Origin: Neurospora tetrasperma FGSC 2508
Lineage: Eukaryota > Ascomycota > Sordariomycetes > Sordariales > Sordariaceae
Direction: 5' to 3'
Assembly (NCBI RefSeq): GCF_000213175.1
Contig: NW_009799179.1
Coordinates: 1,065,713-1,129,712 of the forward strand
DNA length: 64,000 bases
In this document: positions 34,327 to 46,574 of the stretch, one piece after another
How positions within the stretch are numbered: position 1 is the stretch's first letter
How the letters are laid out: each line of letters opens with the position of its first letter
Notes under the pieces: model-generated
Told to the model about the DNA's origin: nothing
What the model saw: the letters and a program-made list of their open reading frames with translations, nothing else
The model's database searches: none
Translations under genes and position numbers: made by a program

Positions 34327-35837
34327 GCTTTGCTGACGTTGCCGCTGTATCCTGTGGCATGTGTAAGTACCTATGCTTGCATTCGATCCGACATTGTCTT
34401 ATCATGCGTTTGTGGCTGGAGGCATCCAACAACAACAAGGCTCTCGACCTCATCGTCCGGTCCGCGTCCAGTCTTTAATACGGATGGTCTGTCTTAATCG
34501 CAATAACACCGCGTACAGGCATCACAACGCTGACGGAGAGATGGATGGACGGCCATACTCCTTCCCCGTGATCACGCGTCAAGGCGCACTCCATCTCCGT
34601 CCTTTCTTCAGGCATGATTGTCATACATATCACCACGTCCCATCCGCATAACTGTGAAATCTGGACTGGCGCAGTGTTCCCATCCATCATCTGAGGTAGG
34701 CTGATACGGGCACACGGAATCAGATCAGAACTCCGAGCGGCTTGTATTGAGTTGCAGATTATTGATATCGCCACCTCACCGTAGGTAGACGTCCAAGGCT
34801 TCGGCGGCTTGACCGCGCCGCTGCTCGATATCAGGCCACACCGTTGCACGGCATGAAATATATCAATGAGAGGAAAAATGTCAGCGAAACCAACTGCGCA
34901 GCGGTACGAGCCTGATCCTATTGTGCTTGTACGTCCACTCTTTCTGTGCTGACCGTAAATGTATATGTATGTACACCTCAGCAGAGCGGGTGTCAAGCAG
35001 AGCCCAAACAGCATACATATGTAGGTAGTCGGCAGGCAGACATGCGGAGCGGATTGTAGAAGACAATGCGATGTCGATGCATTGCGGGCAGCGGGACGTT
35101 CTCCGGGGTGTCGCGCCGGGTCCGCCCGAAATGTGGGGCCGCGCGGGGATAGAGCAAACCTAATGCGCGCCCGGCACTGGACTTGCACGGAGATGGGTAC
35201 AGTGGTCGGCCGGAGAACCCCGCGACATACACTATTCAACATCGGAGTAGGACTGATGTTACCGGATCAAGGGATACCAACACCGAAAGAAACTCCCGGT
35301 CCCACTGGTCCCCTCGTCCGGAGTCCCGCAGCGTATTTCTACAATGTATGTCCAATGTACTGTACGGGTCAACGAGGGGTAAAAGCAGACGGGCCGCGGC
35401 CGGTCGGGTCGGGTGGGGGAGAGTTGCTAGTGTAGCCCGATGCGTTGCGTTTATCTTCGGCTCTTCTTTAACATTCTCTTTGTGACGCTGTTGGCGCGAA
35501 TGTTCAACGTTGCTCCTCTCAATTGTAAACTCCACCGATACAGTAGTTTTTTTTTCGTCCTTCCGAGCAATGGTTCGATATTTGTTACCCCATCCACTTC
35601 TGAAGAGAGAGAGGGGAAAAAAAAAAAACTAGAAAATTTGGATGCATGAGTTGCAACGTAGCATCCCGTTGCTCGCTACTGTACCGTCGCTGTTGCCCAG
35701 ACAACAACAAAACTAATCACTCAAAGCCCCATACAGTTTGTTTTGTTTTTGCATGAAGAGATATCCATCGGTTTCCACGGAAACGAGTTGAGGATAGGGA
35801 CGGATAGAGAAAGGAAGAAATCGAGAAACACTGTGTA

Positions 35838-36040
35838 CAGTAGATACCCTAGTAAATACAACTAATCCGGGCTCTATGGAGAGGGTCAGAGAAAGTTGCA
35901 TTTACTAGGCATTTTGCATTTACTAGGGTCCCAGTCACACACAAATGGGTGAATCCGGGCCGCCAGGCCAGTTGCATTTACTAGGTACCTTTGTACGAGC
36001 TTGCATTTACTGGGGGTTGCATTTACTAGGGTATCTACTG
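35838..36040. mobile_element. 203-bp MITE with TA target duplication (Tc1/mariner-pogo type ends)
   Basis: The ends are inverted repeats of 25 bp with one mismatch. The left end reads CAGTAGATACCCTAGTAAAT and continues ACAAC; the right end, on the minus strand, reads the same 20 bases and continues GCAAC. Both sides are flanked by TA (35836-35837 and 36041-36042), the target duplication typical of Tc1/mariner and pogo elements, and the CAGT start fits pogo-like ends. Inside are repeated copies of TTGCATTTACTAGG: 35896-35909, 35914-35927, 35972-35985, 36001-36014 (one mismatch) and 36017-36030, plus an inverted copy at 35848-35861 (one mismatch). The element has no coding capacity, so it must depend on a transposase encoded elsewhere. 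The near-identical ends suggest it is not very old. The single end mismatch (A versus G) could be a RIP-type transition. Confidence 0.85.
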
Positions 36041-36391
36041 TAGCAGTGATGGGTTTTATGGATACCAACCGAGGCAGTTCCCGGCCCTGCCTGGGAGGAA
36101 GACACCCGGGGTTGCTTGTCCTCCAATTTTTTTTTCTCCCTGCCCATGGACGTTACAAAAGTCAGCAGAAGGCAATACGTATGGTAAAAGCCCGTAAACT
36201 TTGTCCCGCGGGGGATTGAACTGGAGTACATAGATAGGGAGCTGGTAGCCGTAAAAACAGGTGATAATTCGAGGCCGTCCGTACTCGATAAATGCCGTGA
36301 AACGCGACTCCTACGGATGCTACAGTCCGAGTCTCGACGTTTCTTTCCTGTCGGTCCTGCTTCACCTTTGACCGAAGTAATATATGCATGC

Positions 36392-36416
36392 GTGAGTGAG
36401 TGAGTGAGTGGGTGAG
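36392..36416 (+). repeat. (GTGA)n microsatellite
   Basis: Five GTGA units followed by an imperfect sixth (GTGG then GTGA). Noncoding. Confidence 0.8.
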
Positions 36417-38081
36417 ACGGAATGATACTTTTTTGTCTTTGCCAGCAGCCAGCTCGGAGTTTCTCTCAAGTTTTCGTTGCTACTAGTCATCATCATGAAC
36501 TTTGTGTGCCACCACGGCGCTTCCCGTCCCTCATTTCGGAAGAGAACCAGCAGATCCTCCAATGGGCTCGTGATAGCGCAGCAAATTTCCGATAAAAGCA
36601 GCGGAGCGTCGTCGTTTTTCCATTCCAGGGTGCCAAGTAACCCGAAAGCTCCATCAGCCTCCAACAGCCAAGCTTTGAAGCGAAGCCGGTTCTTTGAATT
36701 TCGAATTCCCAATTTGCGATTTTTGATGCCGCCGTGATACCATCATCAATCCGTTGTCACTGTCAGATTAGGTATCTTTGTATGACATTTCCACTAATTG
36801 ATTGTAGCGCTCCTTGATACGATAATACAGTAAAATGGAGCCGAAACTTCACAATTTCCCATTGTCACATGAACTTCCTCCCTGCTCCGGTGCCCACTTG
36901 GCCGGGTTTCATACCCCACAGCTGTTTTGAAGCCCCACCTGAGCTATGCTTCTCCACACAGATTAGGCTCTGCCTTATTTGATTGGCCAGACCTGTTCAG
37001 CCTCACGTGGCTGTTGCATCTAGCTCAGCCTTATTTCTACCCGAACCCTGGGATGGTAACACCCTTGTCAGCTCGACGTAACCCCTCCAAACTACTTAAG
37101 TACCTAGCTTCCATTGGGCTTCTAGAATAAGAGCTGGGCACACACACCTCATAATTCTTTCTTTTCCGTCTGTCATCTTTGTGGTCATTGGTTCGGTTTT
37201 GGCATCAGCACATGGAGCGGTGTCGACCGGATCAGGAGTTGCCCGGACCAGCAGGATTCATGCCTTCTGCGTGCTGCAATCACATCGACCACTTCCTTGT
37301 GTTCATTCTGTTGAGGGAGGGGGACGCCATGAGCGTCCTTCGAGATTCAAATCATGATTTTCCCCCACCGCGCTGATGCCGCCAGCTTGGTGTTGTTGTG
37401 GTGGTTGGGGGCCTTAGCCAGTTTCACACTGAACACATTTCTCCTCCGACAATGACTCCATCAAACGCCGAAAGGTCATTTTTCCTTTTTCTCTTGGACC
37501 CATGGGTATGCGTTAAGCAAGCTGTTTCCACACATTACAGCAGACATATCAACCTTAGCGGTCAAGTGTTCAAGGGCTCAAGCGTTTGGATACGTGGACG
37601 TCCTCGATGCCATATGTTCAGGCTACTGCGCTAGGCACCGGGCTAGATACCTGTAGTGACCTCCACAAGCCTCGGGATCGACCACCACGGACAACCACCC
37701 TGGTGATTACCAGGCAGTGGATCACTGTGTGAGAAGAAAGCAGCGCGCTGAGCCGGGCCGGGTACCATTCCAATTAGTTTAAAGCTTCCCCCTCCTTATG
37801 CCTGGCTTCAAGGCTGCTATAACAGCGGGGTGCAGTGGTGCAGTGGTTGAGACACAAACAATACTAACTGGAAGGCCTAGGCCACGCCGGGCGCAGGTGT
37901 GGGTGGAAATGTGTGCATATTGCTGCGTGTCTGTATCTCTGAAGCATCTTTTGTTTTCACCGCCTTTGCACACTCATCGCGGCATGCTGCTGGGGTAAAA
38001 CATGGAACTCAGACAGCGCACGGTGAAGGAGGACAACAGTAGTAAGCTGTTATGCAACCATAATTACCGTTACATTACGAT

Positions 38082-38095
38082 ACCGCCCGGGCGGT
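38082..38095. repeat. 14-bp perfect GC palindrome
   Basis: ACCGCCCGGGCGGT is its own reverse complement. It contains CCG and CGG half-sites facing each other, the style of site bound by fungal Zn2Cys6 factors, and lies in a GC-rich patch (about 38080-38190). Binding is only a possibility. Confidence 0.6.
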
Positions 38096-41000
38096 GTCCG
38101 TAGATCGCGCCGTGTTCCGCACCGGTGATCGGCGGGAGGGCCCGGGCTCTAGGCTCGGCAACCACTCGAGCGGCCGCCGTTCGGGATGTCCAAGGGTTGA
38201 GACCATCAGAGGGGATACTCATACATACGAGGTAGATTATATGTATGAGGGTTAACCAATCGTAACCTGAGCGGTCAAGTCTTACCCGTTAACTCAACCA
38301 GGCAAAAGATGAGAGGTTGATCGTTGATGTGGCTTGATCCCCCTCTCAGTTGCCTGATTTGCCCCATGAAAGTCCATGGTCCATCATGTTTCTCCGGTGT
38401 TTGGTTTCGGGTTGTGTCCCGCCAGCCACCACCGCGCGAGCGGTTGAGCTGAGAGCCATGCGAAGGCCCGCAAATAGTAAAAACTCCCGACGCCGAACAG
38501 ACAACCATCTTAACCGACCTAGGAGATAGGGAGTTTCAGAATTAATATGGCGGGTTCTCGTCATTGGTTTTTGGGCTACTCCTTTCTCGTCGCGGCTTAC
38601 GAAAGGCAGGATGGGGTTGGTACAATTCCCCAGATACTATTGGGGGTTATATGAGAAAAGGTGCGGCTGCGCCAGCCTTATATTTCATGATATAGGAGGG
38701 CACATCCGCCATTTCTCCAGCCACCGCGCAGCGGATAAATTGCACGGCTGGTAGTTAGGTCAAACCTGTTTTTGGAAAGACATTTTACGAGACTGATGCC
38801 CGCACGCTGTACCAATACAGCATGCTGTGTTGCTTCGAATACCCGTGATGGCGCAAGGCTGCCAGCACTGTACAACCGATACCTGGTAGACCTTCGTCCG
38901 AAACGTATGATGATCTTCTGTGGCTAACCTGAATCAAGAAACTAGTCATCGTTACTTTACCGTCTTCGGTGATGGCGTCGTTAAGGTTCGGTATGTCTTA
39001 ACCCTGCATGGAGGCAGTTCCACCCGCCCAACCTGATACCGGATGTAATCGCAAGCACCGGCACGCAGCACCATGCTATGCCCTGCATACGGCTAAAGGA
39101 CCACTTGGGTTCGGGCAACAAGCAGCCCATGGGTAGATTCCAAGATATTCCGATTTAGACTCGGAAGATGTGGCGCGCAATTACATGGGCGATCAAATGC
39201 TGGTGTAGCTCTTCGAAATGCGAAATGATTACGACGCGGCCGTTGGCACAAGGCGGCTTGTCGTCCTAGGGGCATCCTTAGCGGCCCGTGGCAGGTTGGC
39301 GAGAAAATGATCTTAGTGCTGACACCAAACCGGTAGATAGGTCATGCACCGTTCGACTAAAAGCCCATGTCCCACGGCATGCCAAAGCAGTCAATTTGGA
39401 AGCGAGCTCAAACTGAAGTATAGGACCAACCAGTGGACCGCCACTGAAGGAACAGCCCCTTGAAGTGTTGCACGGCATACCGCAGTGAGCAAGCAGAGGA
39501 TTTGATCCGTGGCGTCAGAGTATTTGAATTTCTGGCGGCTTGTGGTCGACGATGGTCGATCTTTTGTCCAAGCACAAAGACGCATCAGAAGGTAGTTTGA
39601 CCAAATTGCTTGAACTGTGCATCCGATCGGCGCGGCCAAGGGCTGAAGACAGGGACGGATGCAGCTGGTCGTGATGGTCCGGGTCTGGTTGCAGCATCAT
39701 GCTGCTGTGTAGCCAAGATTACCGCGGGAGGGCAAGATACAATGACGACAATCGCAGCTTCGTCTGTCGAAAGGGGAAAGGGGCAAGACGTCGAGACAAG
39801 GCGACGACAGGTAATACGGCCTCAAGCCGCCCGGCAGCTTGGTCATCGGGGCAGTCATGACTGGTGTACAAATCCATCATGGCCGAGAGTTGGGGTATGT
39901 TTCTGGCAAAAGGTGGTCGGACCGGATGCGGATTTTCGAGGTGGTGTGGACGGCATTATATGACCCGGAGCTCGGTGCGATGTCCGATGGCAAACCGTGC
40001 CTTTCCATTTGTTTGGTGGCCTGGTCGTGTTATGTGGTTTTGTTGTATCTCTCCCCGGCGGCAATAGCGCGGCAAGGCGTCATGTCGTAATCTTTCCTCA
40101 CCAAGTCGCGCCTCCTTCCACTTTTGATGTTGCGATCCGTGGTACAAGCCTGTTTTGGAGTGTTTGACCCGGCCAGGTTTGGGTTTGCTGTCCGCAGTGG
40201 GTGGTGCTTGTGGTGCGTGGTGGTACCGTGTTGAATGTCGAAAAGTGGTGAAAACACGCTTCAGTTGAAATAAATTGATTTTCTCAGGACGTGTATCAGC
40301 GCGTTCCACTTCCCTGATTGGTGGATAGTCCTTACCTCTAGGGTCCTGTCATCAGCCAGGCAGCCACTGCTATATCGAAGGCTGGCAACTTCGTCCAATC
40401 CGGATGCGATGGTTGTAGTTGCCGTGCGAAATCATGACGATGAGGCCTGGTGGTTCAGTTGAAGCGGCGAAACCTTCCGTTATAGGTACTCAGTGAATGA
40501 CGAATTTGCTCCTTCCAGGCCGCCTCCGTTCCTTCCCCGCTTTGATAGCTTCCCTCAGTGTATCAACCACAGTGTATTCATTCGACGATACGTACGCGCA
40601 ACAATATCAATTCTTGGAAAATGGTGGCACATTGGTACCTCTACGGCGTACTTGAGGCAGTGATATGGATGTGTGAAGGATCCCGCATTAGCGAATGGTC
40701 AAGTTGTAGGTGCTGAATGCTTGCTTGCGGTGAGATGTGCCGGCTGAGTTGAAGTTCTGGGTACGCAGTGAATACAGTGAAACTGTGTACCAAGTGAGCA
40801 TCATAGCGGTGATAATGGCTTGAGGTTCACTGTTGCCATCCTGTATCAGCAACGGCCCACTGTCTGGCCACCGCATTATCGAATACAGTCATCAAAACGC
40901 CATGAACCCCGCTTTAGAACAAGATGGCTTGATGAAGTGTCTGAAAATCTGTTGAAGCCTTTCTCGATCAAAACGCGGTATCAAAGAGCATCGTCTTTTC

Positions 41001-43582
41001 ATTGGGACCTAGCGGTAACTGGCGGTCAAAAGGTTGCATCTAAGAGGTTGGATGTCAATGGATGGAACCAACCGTTTGGCAAAGATCCATTGTTCCTTGT
41101 AAAGGAGATTTTCTCTCTGGTTCATCCTATATGTTGTCTTTATATAGTTGTTTTTTTGACAGCTTCATAACGAAACCGAGCGAGATGCATATGACTTGCG
41201 TGCATAGGCCTCCGGACAGGCAGCGGGAATGGGTTTTTGTGCAACTTGTTCGTTCGAGTATACTACTAATGAGGACGCAGGCCAAACCATGGACGGACCT
41301 GTCATCTGCATCTGTAGACCCGTTCTTTTGATGCCAAACAGACAGCTAAGCTGTCCTGGTCTTTCTATGTGGTTTGTTCCATGCCATCTAGATGCTGCAT
41401 GCACTCACTATACGCAGTACATTTTGTTGTTGAGAGGTGGGGGTTCGAGGGGTCAACAAATCAGCCAAGAAAAGTTTCGACATTACAGTACAAGAAGGGT
41501 ATGTTACATGAATTATATTTAGGGAATCGTATTAAGTTGCCTTTCTCAACGACTCAGCCGCCGCATATCACCAATCCAGGATGATTCTGCGCCAAAATCA
41601 TGTGAATTTCGCAAACTGACTACTATAGCCGACAAGCCACAAGGGGACCTCGTCTACCATGGATTACAGTATTTTGGGAACGCTTGAGACGGAAACCTAC
41701 AGCAGCGCATCCGGCGGAAGGAGTCTGTTTTTGGTGAGGTGATAGAAGGGGGCCCCATACACCACAAAACCTAAAACCACCGCGATAGATGTCATCAGAC
41801 ACATGTCCATGTAATAAACAAACAGAGTACACACCCAAAAGACCATGGTCTTAAAAACGTCTGTCCAAAGCACATTTTGCTTTCCCGTCACGGCTTCAAG
41901 CGACTACGGGCTTCAAGGTTTCGTTCCATAGTGGTCAAGCACGACGAACCTTTTTGCCCCATCGTGGAGAGGACATCAGCAAAAGGTCAGCAGCATGGAC
42001 GTCCAGGGGCCTGGCCCTCAGGAGATTTGACGTGCCGAGTTCCTGGAGCCGACCGCCCTGTGAAGCTGATGACAGGCAATGCTGCCACCAACTATACACT
42101 CAGCAAGGTTCTTTGCTTTTCCGGACAGACAAAAGACAGGCAAGCCAAGCAGAGTGGCACGGGTCTATCGGACTGCTACTTGCTTGCTTGCTTATGACGC
42201 TGCTAGAAGCTGTCAAGTCAGGCTATTGTCTTGACGCCCTTTAGTCGCATTTCGAGCATCTTGGTCGCAAGTATACTTCCAGGTGATCTGATACTGATAA
42301 GTGTAATAGGGTGAAGGGGGCAAATGGTTGGATTATGTAGCTCACGAGGAGGGAATGTCACGCTGCGAAACAGATTCAATGATATCGAATCACACTCAGC
42401 GCTTGACTGTGCTCCCGAGGTGCATCGCAAACTCTCCCAGCAAACTGGACGGCAGGGCCACTACTTGACAAGGCAATTGACGGGAGGCCGACGACGACAA
42501 GGCGTTGCCATTGTTTGTTAGTGAACGGCCATGATCAATGGCATGGTGTGACATTGAATCAAGTTCACCATGACTGGCGGTAATCCCATACCCATATGGG
42601 ATGGGCTCTGCTGACTGGATTGAGGCGAGCAAGTGGATCCTTTGGATAAAAAGGGATCGTGGAAAGTGAGATTTCGGATTTCCGTCCAGGGCCCATCATC
42701 ATTGCCTGCGCCATCGGACGGGAGCTCCTCCAGGCTTCGTGGACTGGTGCTGGTTAGGTGGAGTGCTTCTTCCATCTTCCCACTATGCCGACTGGGGACT
42801 GCAACGCGCACTGACCAATTCAGTTGGTTCAAGTGTTCCTTCCTCATTAGAAAGAACCTCGCTTCGTGGATGCTAATGTCCCGCTGTGACTGTTAAGGTT
42901 TCGCACCCAAACGTGCGCAATGACACTAGCAGATTGGCAACGGCGACACCATTGAATTTGATAATGAGATAATACCGTGTCTTTTGAACGAACAAAATGA
43001 TGTCTTGGCTGCCGTCCAGGTCGCTCCATGGTTGCGGCGCTGCTGCAATGCGGTGCCCTGGTGTGTCCACTCCCGGCGGGCGCTCCTCCACCTCCACTCC
43101 AGGACCACTCAGGCGGCTGGTACTGTAGTGTACATCCTCGGACAAGTCCTCATTTCGGTCATGCCAGTCGTCGAACCAGACCTAAGACAGCAAAGTTCCT
43201 GTGGCCCTGCTGAAAGCCCTGGCAAGACGCAATCCTGCACAAAGATGGTCATGGGAAGATGCCAGCTCGCCGAACAAGTAGATCCGATTCCACTTTGCAT
43301 CTCACCAGTGTCATCGTCATTCACCACTCCTCCGGATACGTAGTCGGTAGGATAGGGGACCTGTCTAGCCGAGAGGGAAACGAATCGACGCAATTCTAGC
43401 GTCAAGCACCACGGACCACACACGGGCGGCCACGGGCGGTGCGTTAGATTTCGCTGTTTCCGTTTTGAGAAACGCGCAACGGCAATATCACGATCCTCAG
43501 ATTTCGAGATATGGATATACATACGGGTGCACGGCATGTTCCAAGCTGAGGCAGGTCCATACCGTCTCCTTGGTTTGCGATT

Positions 43583-43608
43583 GCTGGCTGGCTGGCTGGC
43601 TGGCTGGC
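43583..43608 (+). repeat. (GCTG)n microsatellite
   Basis: About six GCTG units in tandem, noncoding. Confidence 0.85.
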
Positions 43609-44080
43609 ACATCCTGACACTCCACACATGCATCAATTCAATCCCGTCAATCCGTCCATTCGACACCACTACGGGGAACCGGTAGGGTTTTGTAGGCATT
43701 AGAAAGACCTGCAAACATCCCTTGTGCAGTCAGAGAAGAGACAATTGCTACCAACCTGAAGCGTCCCAGGCGGGCAGGTCATAGCATCGCCGACCTTGAA
43801 TCCGGTCTGCCGTATCAAAAGGTCGGAACCCTCTTTCGCCTGTCATGTCTGGCACACCTACCATACAGCCGAAGCATCCCACCTTTGCTACCCCGTAAGA
43901 TGGAAGTACCTCCCAGTCTGACCTACCCACGGACACGGACGGTGATGTAGGCTACGGGGGGTGTGCTCTGTGGCGGCCAGGAAAACTGTAGGTATGTATG
44001 TACACTACCTCCAATTGTAACTGGAATATTCGTCCTCCTTCGCTTCAACTTTACTTTGTTTGGCTAAATGCCTGGGGCAC

Positions 44081-44118
44081 GGAGATGGGGACGGAGACGG
44101 AGACGGGGACGGGGACGG
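44081..44118 (+). repeat. G-rich hexamer repeat (GGGGAC/GGAGAC)
   Basis: Tandem hexamers alternate between GGGGAC and GGAGAC over about 38 bases. Repeated G2-G4 runs on one strand could fold into a two-layer G-quadruplex. The short frame across it encodes Gly-Asp repeats and is not supported as a gene. Confidence 0.75.
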
Positions 44119-44920
44119 CCTGGCCATCGTCTTGCGCAACACAAGGCAGGTTGGAAGGATACAACACGATGTCTATCAGTTCCGTCACATCACCCTGAAA
44201 CTGTCTGTTCCCTTTTTGATCTCGGCATTGAAGATATACGACTACCACTGATTTCGACTCAGACCTTCCGTCGTTTCGCTTTTTCAGACTTTGCATTCAC
44301 TGCCTCACCTCCACGGTTGGGATCGCGAACCAGAAAAGATGAACAGCGAAATGTAATGTACACTACAAGCTCCATACCCTCATGGGTACCCCGGACCTTC
44401 CCTGGACATGGGGCGGCCCTCCTTCCATGTCCATCCCATCCATGCCCCCGTACGCTAGGGCATCCGGGAATCCATCTCAAGTCATCAGTCGAGGGCAATC
44501 GGCGTACTGGCAGACTGTGGGTAAAGGTTTGGCCAAGACGTTTCTTACGGGGCACGAACAGTACAAAGTTAGTACACAAGACACTACTACGAGAACTCTT
44601 GGTTCTGACCATCAGTGACCACTGCACTCACTCCTTCGTCAAGGTCTTGCTGGCAAAAAAAACATGGACGGATGCCTTCACTGTGCGGCCGTTGCTTGCT
44701 GACGTTGCTACTGCTACTGCCACTTTGGCTCACCCGTCAATACTGTCCATCCCCGGATAGGCAGAGTGGTGCTCGGTCTTTCTGAGTGTGTGTGTGTGTG
44801 TGAAGCGAACGTGAAGCGGAAGCACAGTACACAGTACGAGGAGTTTGCCGGGGGCCCTGTCTTAAATGGCCCTTTAACCAATCTCTGCCGCCGGTCCACT
44901 CCCTTTTCTTGCACTCCATC

Positions 44921-44956
44921 CTCTCTCTCTCTCTCTCTCGCTCGCTCGCTCGCTCG
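44921..44956 (+). repeat. (CT)n followed by (CTCG)n
   Basis: Nine CT units run directly into about five CTCG units. It lies about 1.9 kb before the cyclin start codon. Confidence 0.85.
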
Positions 44957-45337
44957 ACCCGAGCAAATATCTATTCTCCTCCTCCCCTTTCCTCTTCCCT
45001 CCTCCTCCCATTCCGCCCTCAGTCGTTCCCTATTCCGAAACATTTCCTTCCAAAAAAAAGAGATCCCCGATCGTCCCGACGTCGTGGTTCTCTTGTGTAT
45101 TCCTTTTTTTCGCCAAAAAGAAAAGGAGGGAAGGAGGAGATTTAGATGCTCGAAATCCTGGGCCATACCGACAAGTTACCATCATCTCGGGCCGAAACAC
45201 CGCTTTAAGAATATAAGGACCGGGTCAGAGAGTAGTTAGAAAGCAAAGAGAGTCTTGCATTTCGATTTGCATTGCTCCCTCGTGCTTTTTAGCCTTCTGT
45301 GACAAAGTCAAGTGTCTGCTCTGCACTCCCGAGTCCA

Positions 45338-45358
45338 CCCCCCCCCCCCCCCCCCCCC
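45338..45358 (+). repeat. 21-base C homopolymer
   Basis: An uninterrupted run of 21 C residues about 1.5 kb upstream of the cyclin start. Runs of this length are prone to length change and sequencing error. Confidence 0.8.
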
Positions 45359-46307
45359 TTACCGCATTTTCGGTACCGCAGTCCGTAATCTCGTACTGCA
45401 ACCCCCAAAAAGGGCATTCTTCGGTCCGACGACGAGGACTTCCCTTGATAAAACCCTTCCGACTCCCTTCGTTCCCACGAACACCCTTGGGATACCGGCA
45501 ACACCCACCCATCCCTCATTCCCGAACCGAGCAACCCACCTCGCCGACGCCGACCTCGATTCGATATCCACCCTACTCAGCGACTGCGCCTATCTGCATC
45601 GCTGCCCCAGCCAACCCAGCCGATTCGAATCGACATTGCCGTCTCCGAATCCCGACGATAAACATCCGACCCCGTGCGAAGCCTTTGCTGGCCTTTTCCT
45701 CGGAGTTGAAAGAGAGAGCAGTGAGAGGTACGCAAGAGACGCTAAAGGGAGGGGCACTGGAGGGGGTTGGATTGTCAACTCAATCTCAGATTCCAGTGAT
45801 GTCATAGCATTCATCCATTGGGAGACTGAACTGGATCTGAGAAATGAAAAGAAATGAGTGGAGGGAATGATATATGATGTTGAATCTGGAGCTAACCTGT
45901 GGCTGTCTTCTCCCTTTCCAGACACATGCCACCGACCCGCGGCATCTTCCATCTTCACCCGCACGCCTGAAGCATTTGTCGTCGATCCAAAGGTTGCCTT
46001 TTGTGGGACACGTTAGCTCGTCGCTCCCACCTTGGTCGCTTCAAGTTTTCAGAACTGTGTCGACCGTTGCGGTAAGGGACTCTTTTTTTTTCTGCATTGT
46101 CTTGCCTTGCCGAAGCCTGCGCATTCTTCAACCCGTCATCCGAGCCTCACTTCTGCAACGTTATGCATCGCGCAATTTCACAAGCCCCATAGGGCATCGA
46201 TCACCATCCCATCAAAGATAGGATACACAGCGGGACACTTCCCTCTCTTTCCTTCCACCACCCACCGAGCACACAAAGAAAGTCATCCAGCCTAGATCTG
46301 GGCTTTG

Positions 46308-46574
46308 ATGGATCAGATCTGTCCAATCAGCGTGCTCAATTTGCAGTTACCCCTTGAAATGTGGAGTCGCGACATCAACCCGTCTGAGCTCAGAATTGAT
46401 CAGAGATCCAGGGAGCCTCCTGGCTGTACTCTCAGGAACGGTCCGTCCGTTGCTGGGGACCAAGTCTGCGAAGCGAATCTAGCTGACTTGGAACGTTTAG
46501 AAGCCCCTTCAGACGGCATTATTCATAACCTCGTGTGTCCCGGCCACAGGCACACACTCCTCCCGTCACCTTGA
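46308..46574 (+). promoter_or_regulatory. Possible 88-codon uORF in the cyclin leader
   Basis: ATG 46308 opens an 88-codon frame that closes at 46574, 313 bases before the cyclin ATG. If the cyclin transcript starts upstream, this would be a long uORF. The peptide (MDQICPISVLNLQLPLEMW...) matches nothing I know. It is listed only because G1 cyclins are often translationally controlled by leader frames. Confidence 0.25.

Larger units (their letters stand above)
29689..35835. other. Gene desert, left part
   Basis: About 6.1 kb after the ZZ/EF-hand gene with no supported gene. The first few hundred bases are probably its 3' UTR. Visible items are a GCC/GCT-rich run near 30885-30912, TAGG/GGTA repeats near 31165-31235, ATTT repeats near 31720-31748, a 39-base A run (32835-32873), paired CTGAGACGAGA units near 33860-33885 and a GCTTCAT triplet repeat (34306-34326). 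The longest ATG frame (minus, 35242-34475, 255 codons) has Cys-rich, protein-unlike composition. Base composition is not strikingly AT-rich, so the region does not look like RIP-mutated DNA. Confidence 0.5.

Noticed and set aside
34475-35242. 255-codon minus-strand ATG frame in the gene desert
   Set aside because: Rich in Cys, Ile and Tyr runs from simple sequence, with no domain; likely chance in GC-rich DNA.
37829-37900. GGTGCAGTGGTTGAGAC, resembling the D-arm of a tRNA
   Set aside because: The rest does not fold as a tRNA and lacks GGTTCRANNCC.
43109-44760. 201- and 230-codon frames on opposite strands
   Set aside because: They run through the GCTG and GGGGAC repeats and show no recognisable protein features.
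45312-45857. 181-codon plus-strand frame before the cyclin
   Set aside because: Begins at GTG, and its poly-Pro comes from the C homopolymer; better explained as leader or promoter.
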